In this document: in pieces, positions 1-9,914 of the stretch
Position numbering within the stretch: the first letter of the stretch is position 1
How the letters are laid out: each line of letters starts with the position of its first letter
Source of the DNA: Cloeon dipterum
Lineage: Eukaryota; Arthropoda; Insecta; Ephemeroptera; Baetidae
Assembly (NCBI RefSeq): GCF_949628265.1
Contig: NC_088788.1
Location: forward strand, 28,258,335-28,322,334
Reading direction: 5' to 3'
Length of the DNA stretch: 64,000 nucleotides
Made by a program: the position numbers and the translations under genes
The notes under the pieces: model-generated
Databases searched by the model: none
What the model was told of the DNA's origin: nothing
What the model saw: only the letters and a program-made list of their open reading frames with translations

Positions 1-223
1 ACCGAACCGAGTACCACAAATGCATTTTTGCCCCTCTACCTATTTCAAAATCTGAGATTTGAAATTAAATAAAAATATATTTGTATGCGACAAGAAAATA
101 AGGAAAATCTGGAGCAGCATGAACAGTGTTCGTAGGTATTTTAAATTGGTAGGGATCTTGGGGCATTAGTTTTTTTGCCCATATAAATCTTCAAAAAAGG
201 CAGTTTTTTCTCATTTCTTCCAG

Positions 224-409
224 AGAGCGCAGACAGACGAGACAGATACGCCATACGCGACCATGCCTTACAAGAACTATATTAAATCTCTAGTAGATAA
301 AAAAACAGGAGCTGAAAATGTGCTGCACACAAAGTTGCCTTTCGGCGGCCTCAAAAGGAAATTTAACCTTCGAAGAAAAATGTTATTATCCTCGGGAGAG
401 AGCGGGTGA
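224..409 (+). other. Candidate coding exon, unknown gene (possibly a last exon)
   Basis: A strong pyrimidine-rich acceptor ends in AG at 222-223. The frame that starts right after it stays open for 61 codons to a TGA at 407-409. An in-frame ATG lies at 263, so the piece could also be a 48-residue small ORF. The predicted peptide is basic in its second half (KLPFGGLKRKFNLRRKM). No family is recognised. If real, it may be the last coding exon of a gene that starts before the window. A GTGATG donor overlapping the stop is an alternative end. Evidence is splice signal plus open frame only. Confidence 0.27.
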
Positions 410-3400
410 TGAGCACCACATCTCCTCTCAAGAGAGCGTCAGCCAGGCGGACAGAGAAAAATGACACGCCATTCAAGATAAATAAACGCGAACAGACGGC
501 CATTTTCCGGTTTTGCTACTGCGATGGCTGGAAATATTGGCTCACGAGTAAACTCTCTACGAGGGAGTTCATTTGTTTTCGTTTCAGCAGCGCACGTCCT
601 CCAAGCAGACTCAGAGCTCTCGCGTGCAGATTTAAAGCGGGGTGAGTGGGTGGTGTTGCAGTGGTTGATTAGCGGGCAACGACACACAAGCCGGCGACGA
701 GCGACTCCTACGCTTTTTGCGTGTTATCTTAGCAAGGAGCACAGTGGCCAAATAACATCTAGGGTTGTCACCTGATCAAATAATAAAGGAAGCAGCTACT
801 AAAATGATACTTCAAGAGTCCGCGATAGTTGATTCCATTGTTTGTTCTCGTTATTGTAGTTCCTGTGAAATGTTTAGCCCACTATAAAAAGGTACAAATC
901 AATCGCTCAAAATCCAGTTTAATATCCATATGACTTGCATTGAAATAACATAAATGGTGATAATTTTTTATAGTAACCATAATAAGATGCACAATCCAAG
1001 TACTCTAGGTGTGAAACAATTGTTTTCTACTTCAAATCACATCAGGCAAAATAAGACAATATTTATAAAAACCCAAACGAGTTATTTGCAATTTGCAATA
1101 GTTATTATTATCTATTTCAATGCAACACCATACGCTATGCCCCATGGCAACCCTAAATTCAACATCTGTGTTAGCAAAGGGGAACCTAAAGCAGTCCTCT
1201 TTTGTCTATCTTGGAAGGCGTAATGCTGAAATATAGCTGCACTTTGTTTTCATTGTGCCGCCTATGACGTACCTTTGTTCCGGCGGGACTTCATTAAGTC
1301 AAAAAAGTTGCTTGAATTAGGGTTTATAGGGGGCGAAGTTGGACATGAAAAATAGAGGCAAATTAGATTTCCTCCCAGTTGTGTCTCGTGACATGGTTTC
1401 TTCAGACGACCGGTGCTAAAAAAAAAAAATTGGGAAGAACGTTTTAACTTTTGAGACTCAAACAAACATAGGTCAAGCTAGTCAGAAAAACATTATTTCG
1501 ATTGATTTTTTGCTTGTGTCGTTATTTCTTTCCACTTATTAATTTAAAAAATACCGATGAAAAGCTCTTTCAAGAATTATTTCGTAATTCAACGAGCTGT
1601 TAAAATCAACGTTAGTGTTGTAATTGTCTACAAATGAAACCCCTAATGCATGAAATCTGGCGGACTTGTAAAGGCGCCAAACAAGATATATAAACTTTTG
1701 TTGTCTCATAAAAAATTCTACACTTCTGTACATGTGGGCACTGATCAAATTTAAAGGTGATCGAACCCTTCCCCGAAGGCGACCAGCGCTTCTTCAAGAC
1801 GAAAACCAAGGGAGGCTGAGAGAACACTGATTGATTTATGAGCGCGTGACGTCAAGAAGTCGGCTGGGATTCGCAACTTTTCTACTTACTCACCGCCAGA
1901 TTCTTACGTTCTGTCGATGGAATGCTAAGTCTCAAGCTGTCACTCTCTGAGCACAAAATCACTAAAAATGACATTGAAAGTAAGAGACTCAATTTTTAAG
2001 CCGCTTTTTCTATCAGAAGTTGACAAAGGACATGTGGTTCTCATTCTTTCAATTTCCTGTCAACACTTCAAGGAAGTGGGTTCAGGATTAGGGAATTTTT
2101 AATTTATAAAAGAAACACAGGATTTATTTGTAACAGAAAAAGGAATTTCAAATTAAAAATAAATAATACCAATTGAATTAATAGCCATGTATTTTTAAGC
2201 ACTATTGGCATGTTAATCCAGCTGTTCTTATGGTTATTCAATCAATTAACTTACTGTCCGAGATCGCAGGCGCATTTCGGCCAACACAGCAACTATCGCT
2301 GTTTGTTCAAAATAAGAGAAACAGTTCATTTCCTTTACCCATTCAGTCCATTCCATTTTCGGGAAAAAAGCTGCGGAAGAGGATGTCTATAGACCAATAG
2401 ACGCCTCTGCCCAGCTCGAGCTCCATCGGCGGCAGCGGGTGCTTTTGCTCGGCAAGCGGTCCGAGATTGACCCACTTGGGCATGACGCACTCTACGGGGG
2501 TGAGAGATAAAAGCCGCCCCGCAACAGCCACCCCCGCATTATCGCCATTGAAAAGCCTTTTCTATTCTGGCCATATCTTCTTTTGGTAAGCGCCTCATGA
2601 ATAAATCACAATTAGCCCCCGGTCTGCGAATTTTTCCCTCCCTCAGCGCAGAGATCAAGACAAATGATAACGGGCGTCTTGACTTGTGCGAAAACAAGCA
2701 AAAAACCACCGAAGTTACGGCTCAGTGATTGAGTTTTGTGGCCTGCGCTGCCGCGGAATCGTTTGCTTTTTTGCAAGGCGGAAAAAATTGCCACGGCTCC
2801 TTTATCAGAAGAGCTTCTGGAATCGATTCTCGACAGGCAATATGATGTCGAGACCATTTTTATCAGGACTTTTATGAGACTAAATGCATGGAATGCAAAT
2901 TCTTTAACGTCGTTGCAATATTTAGTTCAAACCACTTAACGTGAGAAAAGGACAATCCCAAAGAATACGAGCGTCTTAAAACACTTTTGGGAACATGACA
3001 AATCGTTTCAATTATTATGTGAGTTATAGAAAACAAATGCTTAAGAGACTGTGCTTAATTAAAGTGACTGATTTTCATCACCAAATACATGTCTTATAAT
3101 GAAATTAAAATATTTTTGTTTACCTTCTTGTGTTACTATACGCTAAGTATATTTAAGTAAACAGACGCCAAGCGGACGCTATTATTCAACTTATAGTTTC
3201 AAAATTCATTCAACTTTATTTAGCCAATAAAATATTCCCTGTGCATAAATAATATGATATTTAGTCAATAAGTTAGGGTGGTCAAAAAATGCAGTTTTTG
3301 TATAATAAAATTGTATACGCAAACCTCAGATGGTCTTAACGTAAAAATGCATAAGCCAAATTTTTTTAGTACCAACTAACACAAGGCTGATTGTGATTAA

Positions 3401-3784
3401 TGATTTTCTTTTATAAGACCAGAAACTAAATTTCTTTAAAATTTTGTTGCAAAATTATTCCTGGCGAGCAATATTATGTAATTTCTATATACAATTTTAA
3501 GCCATGCGAGAGTGGGCGAAATGATACTTAAAAATACTTCAAAAGCGATTAGTTATATTATATTTCCTTCACAAAACTAAGCCGCATTTAGGAATTAATA
3601 TCGCAAATTAGGCTCCTGTGTTGCGAATTGTTTTTCCGCAAAGTCACATTTGGGATCAACATCAGGCTCCGAGTTGGAACGAGTTTTTGAGAGGCACCAA
3701 AGCAATAAAAAGCGGCCTATTTCGCTAATTGTAACTGTGCCACTGACACCCGACGCAGCAAATTTGCAATTAGCGTCAACGCGC
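410..3784. other. Non-coding stretch, mostly AT-rich
   Basis: No gene is supported here. The sequence is AT-rich with short open frames of no recognisable content. Two local exceptions are noted. A small acceptor-donor pair brackets 588-641. A GC-richer patch at about 2343-2531 is open on the minus strand for 62 codons. A perfect TGACGTCA palindrome (CRE/ATF type) lies at 1847-1854. Confidence 0.6.
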
Positions 3785-4110
3785 GGAGGTGCGAAGATGA
3801 GCGTTGGCCGGGCGCAAAAACAGAGTGAATAATTGAAGGGGTTGTTTGGGGTCGGCAGGGTTGGTTGCGACTGGATGGCGCGCACCAAGCGGGCGGACGG
3901 ACGGACGGCCCGAGTGACTCACGGCCGGGTACAGAGGTCACCCCTCAGACCGAATCGATCGCCACCCCTGCAGCCTCCGCCCCCTGACGTCACCCTCGCT
4001 CTCTCTCATCTCGCACTGGAGCTGCCGCCGCCGCTAATTGACCAATGGTTGGTTGTGTCGGCCACCGTTGACCCACTCGGAGCCACTCAAATTTTGACAC
4101 CGAGACACAC
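3785..4110. promoter_or_regulatory. GC-rich, promoter-like island with CRE and CCAAT motifs
   Basis: The base composition changes sharply to GC- and CpG-rich inside AT-rich flanks. The island contains a perfect TGACGTCA at 3985-3992, a CCAAT box at 4042-4046 and CT-rich runs, a combination common at promoters. The open frame that crosses it (3833-4204, +) is proline- and arginine-rich and looks like a composition artefact. No downstream gene is obvious before cytochrome c 1.6 kb away. It could be an unlinked promoter, an enhancer, or a non-coding first exon. Confidence 0.25.
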
Positions 4111-5570
4111 ACAACATCAAGAAAAGCGCTCGCTCTCTCGACACGAGATTGCTCTCGCAAAAGAGCGAAGAGGATTTAAAACTAAAATTGTGGAGGATTT
4201 TTAAAGAGGCTTAAAAGCCCTCTTTTTTGGATAAATAAAAATCTGGACATTTCATAAAAATATTTCACGTTGTTAGTACCCAGCACCCTGTCACGTGAGC
4301 TCATCACTGAAGCATTAAAATTTCTTGCACTTGTGCGGCTGCTGGGGTTTTTTTTTGCCGTTTTGCCAATATAACAACAATAAAAATAAAATGATCCTGG
4401 CTCTTGACTAAGGTACAATAGAATAAATTTGAGTAGTACAGGCCCTGAGAGCAAAAAATTGTTAGGAATTTTAAAACTTAAATTTTTTATGTTACAATAA
4501 TATAATTTTTGTGTTTGGCGGTCTGGTATTGTTATTAAATATTTAAATATGAACGTAATTTACAGTATTGCGGATAAATTAGATTTAAAACGGCACCGAT
4601 AGCCGATTTTTGAGGCGACTAGCGACGTAGACCCAATCTAGACAAAAAACGCAATATATCTGCCTTGGCTCTCCCGAATGAGTCAGACCTAGCGCCTTGT
4701 ATGTATGCAACCAGCCGTACCCACTATATAGGCAGTGCAAACCCATTGTACAAATCGATGAGAGGAAGGACGAAAGACAACCTCTTGAAATTAAATTATA
4801 CTCACTTGATCGATGAAAGAAGCTGGCTTTAGGAATGATGTATTGTCTTCGGTAATTTACTTGGCTAACCAACCTTCTCAAGACTTGCTACGCCCTACGC
4901 CTCATTATTTTTAATACAAACAGGCACAAAATGTTAAACCCACTCATATGACTGACGCCATACTTGAGTGTTATTTAAACAATTTGCCACTAGAGGGCGG
5001 GTCGAGCCCATTTGGGTGCGTTCAGAAAACAAAATAATGTATTTTATTTTCTGCGCACTAGATGATTTCCCATGCTGATTAGATTGTTGCGCATAGCTCG
5101 TGTGAATGGATTTTATTTTTTGAGCAAGCTTTTCTACAAATTCGTTCTTTGAAAGTCGACCGGAGGTCTTCAAGCAGGTATGAGCAAATATGCCCCATAT
5201 TTCCAGCATTTTCCTCAACATTTACACATAAAAATGGTCCAAAATGCCATCCGATTTGTAGCTAAAATTTTCCTTCACCATAGAACTAGAGAAATTTTAT
5301 TTTTTCCATTTCCAATAAGGGTGAAAAAGGGCAAGCTCTAAAGTCATGGGTTGGATTTACGAAACGTCCTTGCGGCTTACGTCATGTTCGTACAAAATTA
5401 TCCCAGTTCATTGTCCTCATTGATCATCTGGCATTAATTCTGGCGCACCAGGCTAATTGATCGGTGGGACTTTGCCGCCGATTCAACTGTCTACTCGGCA
5501 TTATTTGGGTCACAGCGGGTTGGTACACGCGCCAGCCCCTCCATATTTAGACTAGCTATTGGCACTAGGC
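4111..5570. other. Intergenic, no gene seen
   Basis: AT-rich DNA without convincing coding frames, RNA genes or repeats. The last 200 bases become more GC-balanced and lead into the cytochrome c promoter. Confidence 0.6.
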
Positions 5571-5576
5571 CTGTCC

Positions 5577-5610
5577 TTTATACTGGCAGACGTCTTCAGT
5601 CTTCAGACCC
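5577..5610 (+). promoter_or_regulatory. Putative cytochrome c core promoter
   Basis: A TATA-like TTTATA lies at about 5577-5583. Initiator-like TCAGT/TTCAG motifs follow 15-25 bases downstream, giving an unspliced 5' UTR of roughly 50-60 bases to the ATG at 5656. The alternative is that the sequence ending in AG at 5641-5642 is a true acceptor of a 5' UTR intron, in which case the promoter is further upstream. The sequence does not decide between these. Confidence 0.33.
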
Positions 5611-5655
5611 GTCCACTAAACGCACTCTTTAATTGATTTCAGCTCACAAATCGAA

Positions 5656-6413
5656 ATGGGTGTCCCAGCTGGTGATGTTGAGAAGGGAAAGAAGGTGAGC
5701 ATGCCGTTTTAATTACACATGTCATAATACCTTTTGCGGATTTTCCTTATTCATTAATTTGTGTTGCAGATCTTTGTGCAGCGCTGCGCGCAGTGCCACA
5801 CCGTAGAGGCTGGCGGCAAGCACAAAACTGGACCCAACCTGCATGGGCTCATTGGAAGGAAAACTGGACAAGCTGCCGGATTCTCTTATACCGACGCCAA
5901 CAAAGCCAAGGGTAAATTTTTTTATTGCGTTTATCAAACTCCTTATCACTCCTAGCCTATTCTCCCACAAAATTATTAACCAACAAGTTAGTGTTCCCAT
6001 ACTAACATTTTCAATAAACATCCTTCTTTGATAATATTGTTACTTATTTTCACGTTTATTGTTTTTAATTTATTGAGTTATACCCTCAACTTCAAGCACG
6101 TGGCAAAGAAACCATATTTTTTATCTGAATTGCTTATCTCTACAAACCATAAGGCGTCTGATTTTCAATGCATAATGAGAATAAGATTTATCTGCCACAT
6201 TATCCTTCTTATTATTTGGATTATGCAATGATCTTTTCATTGAACACGGGTTCTTTCTTTTTCGCAGGAATCACGTGGAACCCTGACACCCTCTTCGAAT
6301 ACTTGGAGAACCCAAAGAAATACATCCCAGGCACAAAGATGGTGTTCGCCGGCCTCAAGAAGCCTCAGGAGAGGGGAGACCTGATCGCCTACCTTGTTGC
6401 ATCCACCAAGTAG
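5656..6413 (+). CDS. CYCS: Cytochrome c (somatic type), three coding exons
   Basis: Mobile electron carrier of the mitochondrial intermembrane space. It passes electrons from complex III to complex IV and triggers apoptosome assembly in many animals. Exons are 5656-5694, 5770-5911 and 6268-6413; donors are GTGAGC and GTAAAT, acceptors GCAG and CGCAG. The spliced frame is 108 residues, the usual insect length. The haem-binding CAQCH is at residues 19-23 (axial His23) and the second axial ligand is Met85 in PGTKMVFAG. The N-terminus [13 protein letters not shown] is typical of arthropods, with no cleavable targeting peptide, as expected. The stop is TAG and AATAAA follows about 50 bases later. 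COX17 lies 0.9 kb downstream on the same strand. All family landmarks are intact, so a functional gene is likely. Confidence 0.98.
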
Positions 6414-6461
6414 ACAACCAAAAATCTACACAGTTGATAGTTCTCAGCAGACTTTGGATAA

Positions 6462-6467
6462 AATAAA
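6462..6467 (+). terminator. Polyadenylation signal of cytochrome c
   Basis: An AATAAA hexamer lies 49 bases after the cytochrome c stop codon, so the 3' UTR would be very short (roughly 70-80 bases). Confidence 0.7.
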
Positions 6468-6479
6468 CTTAATGTTTTA

Positions 6480-7180
6480 ACCAAAAATGGAAATTCCAAT
6501 CCTGTAGTTCATTATTATTGGTTCTGACAGTGGAGTGGTTGAAATGTATTTCTGGATCCAGCAACAGTTTTAATTTGATTGAAAAATGCCACCTACCATA
6601 GGTTCTTCATTCTATAAATTGTGCTATAGAACAGGCGTTTCTTTCCGTAATATAAATATGTACCTCTTGTGAAGCTGGACTTGTACAGGATTATTTATTT
6701 TATGTGTCTATTAATATGAGTTAAGCTTAAACGGGTCACAACCTTCTATTGATGTTTGTGATTTGCTGCATGAGTTGCAATCTTCCGAACGCTTGTTTGA
6801 GTATATTAATTTATACACGTCATCCTCCATACAGTTTTAACCTCCACTTTTTGTGTTCAGGAAACTAATAAATAATGGAAGTTGTTGATCAAAATCCTTT
6901 TATTTTTCTACTAAAAACGCCCAATCCCTATAGAAAAATTTTCATTTTCAAAATCCTATGAATGTGGTACAAAATAATTAGATACGTGACATTATGTCAT
7001 GAAATAATCAGAATTGCAACAATGCGATGAAGGGATAAAATATTCGTAATAAAATTATGGAACCACCAAGGCTAGATAAATCGCTTTAAGGCTTCCAAAA
7101 TCGCTGACTTAATAAGTTTAAGGGTTGACGGGTCTAGGTCGATTACGCTTGCAGTAGATGGCTCTGCCGGTAGCGCGAAT
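6480..7180. other. Intergenic between cytochrome c and COX17
   Basis: AT-rich sequence with no supported gene. It should hold the COX17 upstream region and perhaps alternative polyadenylation sites of cytochrome c. Confidence 0.6.
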
Positions 7181-7181
7181 C

Positions 7182-7216
7182 TATATAAAACTGGTGGCCC
7201 AAGCCATGCTTCAGCT
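7182..7216 (+). promoter_or_regulatory. Putative COX17 core promoter (TATA box)
   Basis: TATATAAAA lies at 7182-7190 and an initiator-like CTTCAG at about 7208-7213, the expected spacing of about 25-30 bases. This would give a 5' UTR of about 110 bases. An upstream ATG at about 7205 opens a very short frame that stops before the COX17 start, so it may act as a small uORF. Confidence 0.4.
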
Positions 7217-7324
7217 GATTCTAGAAAACACGTTTTTTGCTGGCCTGTAGCTTGCATTCCAAACATCGCTTGTGGTTTGTGATTGTTTTAGTGTCTGTCC
7301 GGCGACACCAAACCTATTTTCGAC

Positions 7325-7632
7325 ATGTTCTTCAATCTCTTTCCATTCACGACGGTGAAAACTCAGGATGCACAAGCGACGACCGAAAAACCAGCCGAAG
7401 AGCCTAAAAAGCTGAAACCCTGCTGCGCGTGTCCAGAGACAAAGAAACCACGCGACCAGTGGTAAGTTTTTTACAATCAAATTTTTCTGACCAAATTACA
7501 TTTTTAGCTTTTTGCAAAGCTTCTTAATTTATTTCTTCTCGTTACAGCATTATCGAAAAGGGTGAGGCTAACTGTCAAGAACTTATTGAGGCGCACAAGG
7601 AGTGCATGAGGAAACTAGGGTTCAACATTTGA
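7325..7632 (+). CDS. COX17: COX17, copper chaperone for cytochrome c oxidase, two exons
   Basis: Copper chaperone of the mitochondrial intermembrane space. It hands Cu(I) to SCO1/2 and COX11 for building the copper centres of complex IV. Exons are 7325-7461 and 7548-7632; the junction splits a Cys codon (TG|C), donor GTAAGT, acceptor TTACAG. The product is 73 residues. The copper site KPCCACP has cysteines at 33, 34 and 36. The twin CX9C pairs C36-C46 and C55-C65 form the CHCH fold imported by the MIA40 relay. The C-terminal [12 protein letters not shown] matches the family closely. The N-terminus is about ten residues longer than in human COX17 (63 residues) and is Thr/Glu/Lys-rich, a divergent region in this family. 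It lies downstream of cytochrome c in the same orientation. Confidence 0.97.
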
Positions 7633-9914
7633 TCTGAATGTACACGCTTAACCTTTCTCCAATAATAATTTATTCATGTACATACTTACTTAAGGATGTA
7701 AATAGTCGGATGTAGGCAACTGATGCTGATTATTCAATCTGCCAACTCAAAAAATAATTCTCATGTTTGAATACAATTCCTTACAAGAGATCAAAAATTT
7801 CCGTGTTTTTTTTTTAATGCGCCCTTTCAAAATCCCGGCCTTACGAGTTCTTCTCGTAAAATTATTTTCAAAATTGCCCATTCAGAAATAGAATGATCAG
7901 AACATATTTATATAATTGGATGTACATAATTTTGGTACAGAAATATTGGTAATTATTATTATTATATCTCTTATCTTTTTTAAGACTGGTTACTTTTATT
8001 ATTCAATAATGTAATAATTCCTGTTTTGACTTATTATTTTGTATGTGAACAGATGGATAAAATGTACATTTCAGCTACCTATTCATACGTAATGTGTTCA
8101 AGAAATTACAATATTAAAATGTGTGCTCACTTAGCGCACCTGTTATATAACGCTTAGCAGAGAACTTCTGATTAAAATACATTTCTGTTTTTGAAAATTT
8201 CCTCTGCGCGTCATGAAGATTTCAAATGTTTATTTAAGAATTGTTGACAGGAATGTATTTGTTAACCAGGTGGACAAGTATTAAAAATTGAAGTAATAGG
8301 ACAGGTTAAGTTCAGTGGCAAATTAATGCAATTTATTGTTCTTGTGTAGTCATGGAGTTCACATGGTCGATTTTGCATCTTATCACTTGATTCCATAATC
8401 GATCCAGAGCGAGTGTTTACAATAAGATGGAATGTGATGAGCTATCTAAAATGTGCTACACATCATCTGCATAATTTAAACTTTATTTTAAGGATCTGAC
8501 CATTAATTTGGAGCCGCTCATAATTAAATAATGTAGTGTGGAAATTGGTGCAGTGTATAATAATTATGCCCTACTTAAATCTTTTGATATCACCACATCA
8601 CCATGATTTCCTCTCAATTTACCCTCTAGCTGACTCCATTTACACAGGGCGAAATAATTTTTGTGTTCCATCTATTTTTACTAGTTTTGATTTCCGTCTA
8701 TTTTAAAAATTTCAGAAGCACAAAATCGAAAGAAATTTCGATGAAAAAAACTTGAGCGACGTGATTCAACTCCAACAGAAAACAATTCTGAAGCCCCATT
8801 TTAACCAAGGCTTTAGAACAGGCGAATAAGTAAGACGATTTAGCAGACAATTATTGTAGGTCAATTGAGTTTAGATAACCTACTTCCAGCACTTAAGGCG
8901 TCACATGACAGAGAGTGCCCAATACAATTCTGTCAGGTTAGCTTCTTTCTGAATTATATGCATCGGCATCAAATTCCACAAGCTATAATATATGGCAGGT
9001 AAAAATTTGTCATAAAATCAGCTGTGATTTTTTTCAAAGATTTATCTATAAGATGTGTGATTGATTAAAATCAGTTTGACTAGACAATACAGGCGGGTTT
9101 GTGAAGCAAATCATTCATATATCCTAGTGATTTATAGCCAAGTGCAAGGAGTGGCTCTTGTGACTACTATTTAGTCTGTAGGGCAAATATTTCTGAATTT
9201 GAAACTATGTTTCAGTGATCACAAGAAGTACAAATACACATTTGTTTGGTAAAAATGTGCTCAACAGCAAATATAAATAGATAAATGTTGGACAAACAGA
9301 AATCAGGAACTTTGATCAGGCATAATTTTCCAATTATTTTAAGTTAGTAAACTTCTGTGTGTACAATAATATAAATATTAACATTCTGCAGCAATTTAAC
9401 ACCAACAGGCAGCAATAAAGGCAGGCATCAATCAACAATAGGCAACGAGGCACAACCCACTCAGAAATGATTAAACACCTGTCAATCAGCCTTGACGAGC
9501 CTTGACTTATATTCCCCAAATCCCTTCCAGTATTGCAGATATCTTTACATCAATTCCAGTTGATTTTGAAATTTAATATTAAGCAACAAGTGAAATATTT
9601 CTGCAGAATAAAACCTCATTAAATTTATAGAAAAGAATAACAAAACACGTGAATGCAGGCGTTTGAAGGGTTCGACTGGTGAATTTACGTGCAAACCAAG
9701 CATACAATTATTGAGTGTGCAGCGTATTTCAAGGGATTAGATGTGCTCATCAAGTCTGACTCTCACAAAAGCAATAATGAAAATGTTAACAGTAGTATTG
9801 CTTGGACACATTGGTGTGCAGAAACAACGGAGTGGGAACCCATTCAATGATTAGATAGTACTTGTCTTGAGTATTCATCTACTTTGCATCACATGTTGAG
9901 TAAGTCGTCATCTT
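7633..9914. other. Intergenic between the 3' ends of COX17 and ZUP1
   Basis: Convergent intergenic DNA, AT-rich, holding both 3' UTRs. On the minus strand an ATTAAA (complement of TTTAAT at about 9570-9575) is a possible ZUP1 polyadenylation signal. No coding frame, tRNA or clear repeat is visible over this 2.3 kb. Confidence 0.55.

Noticed and set aside
1754..1800. tRNA-like GGTTCGATC stretch on minus
   Set aside because: No acceptor stem or cloverleaf could be drawn around it.
3833..4204. 123-codon open frame on + in the GC-rich island
   Set aside because: Pro/Arg/Leu-rich, no ATG-proximal signals, sits in a promoter-like island.
5461..5473. 13-base match to the start of insect miR-278
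   Set aside because: The rest of the mature sequence differs and no complementary arm lies on either side, so no precursor hairpin.
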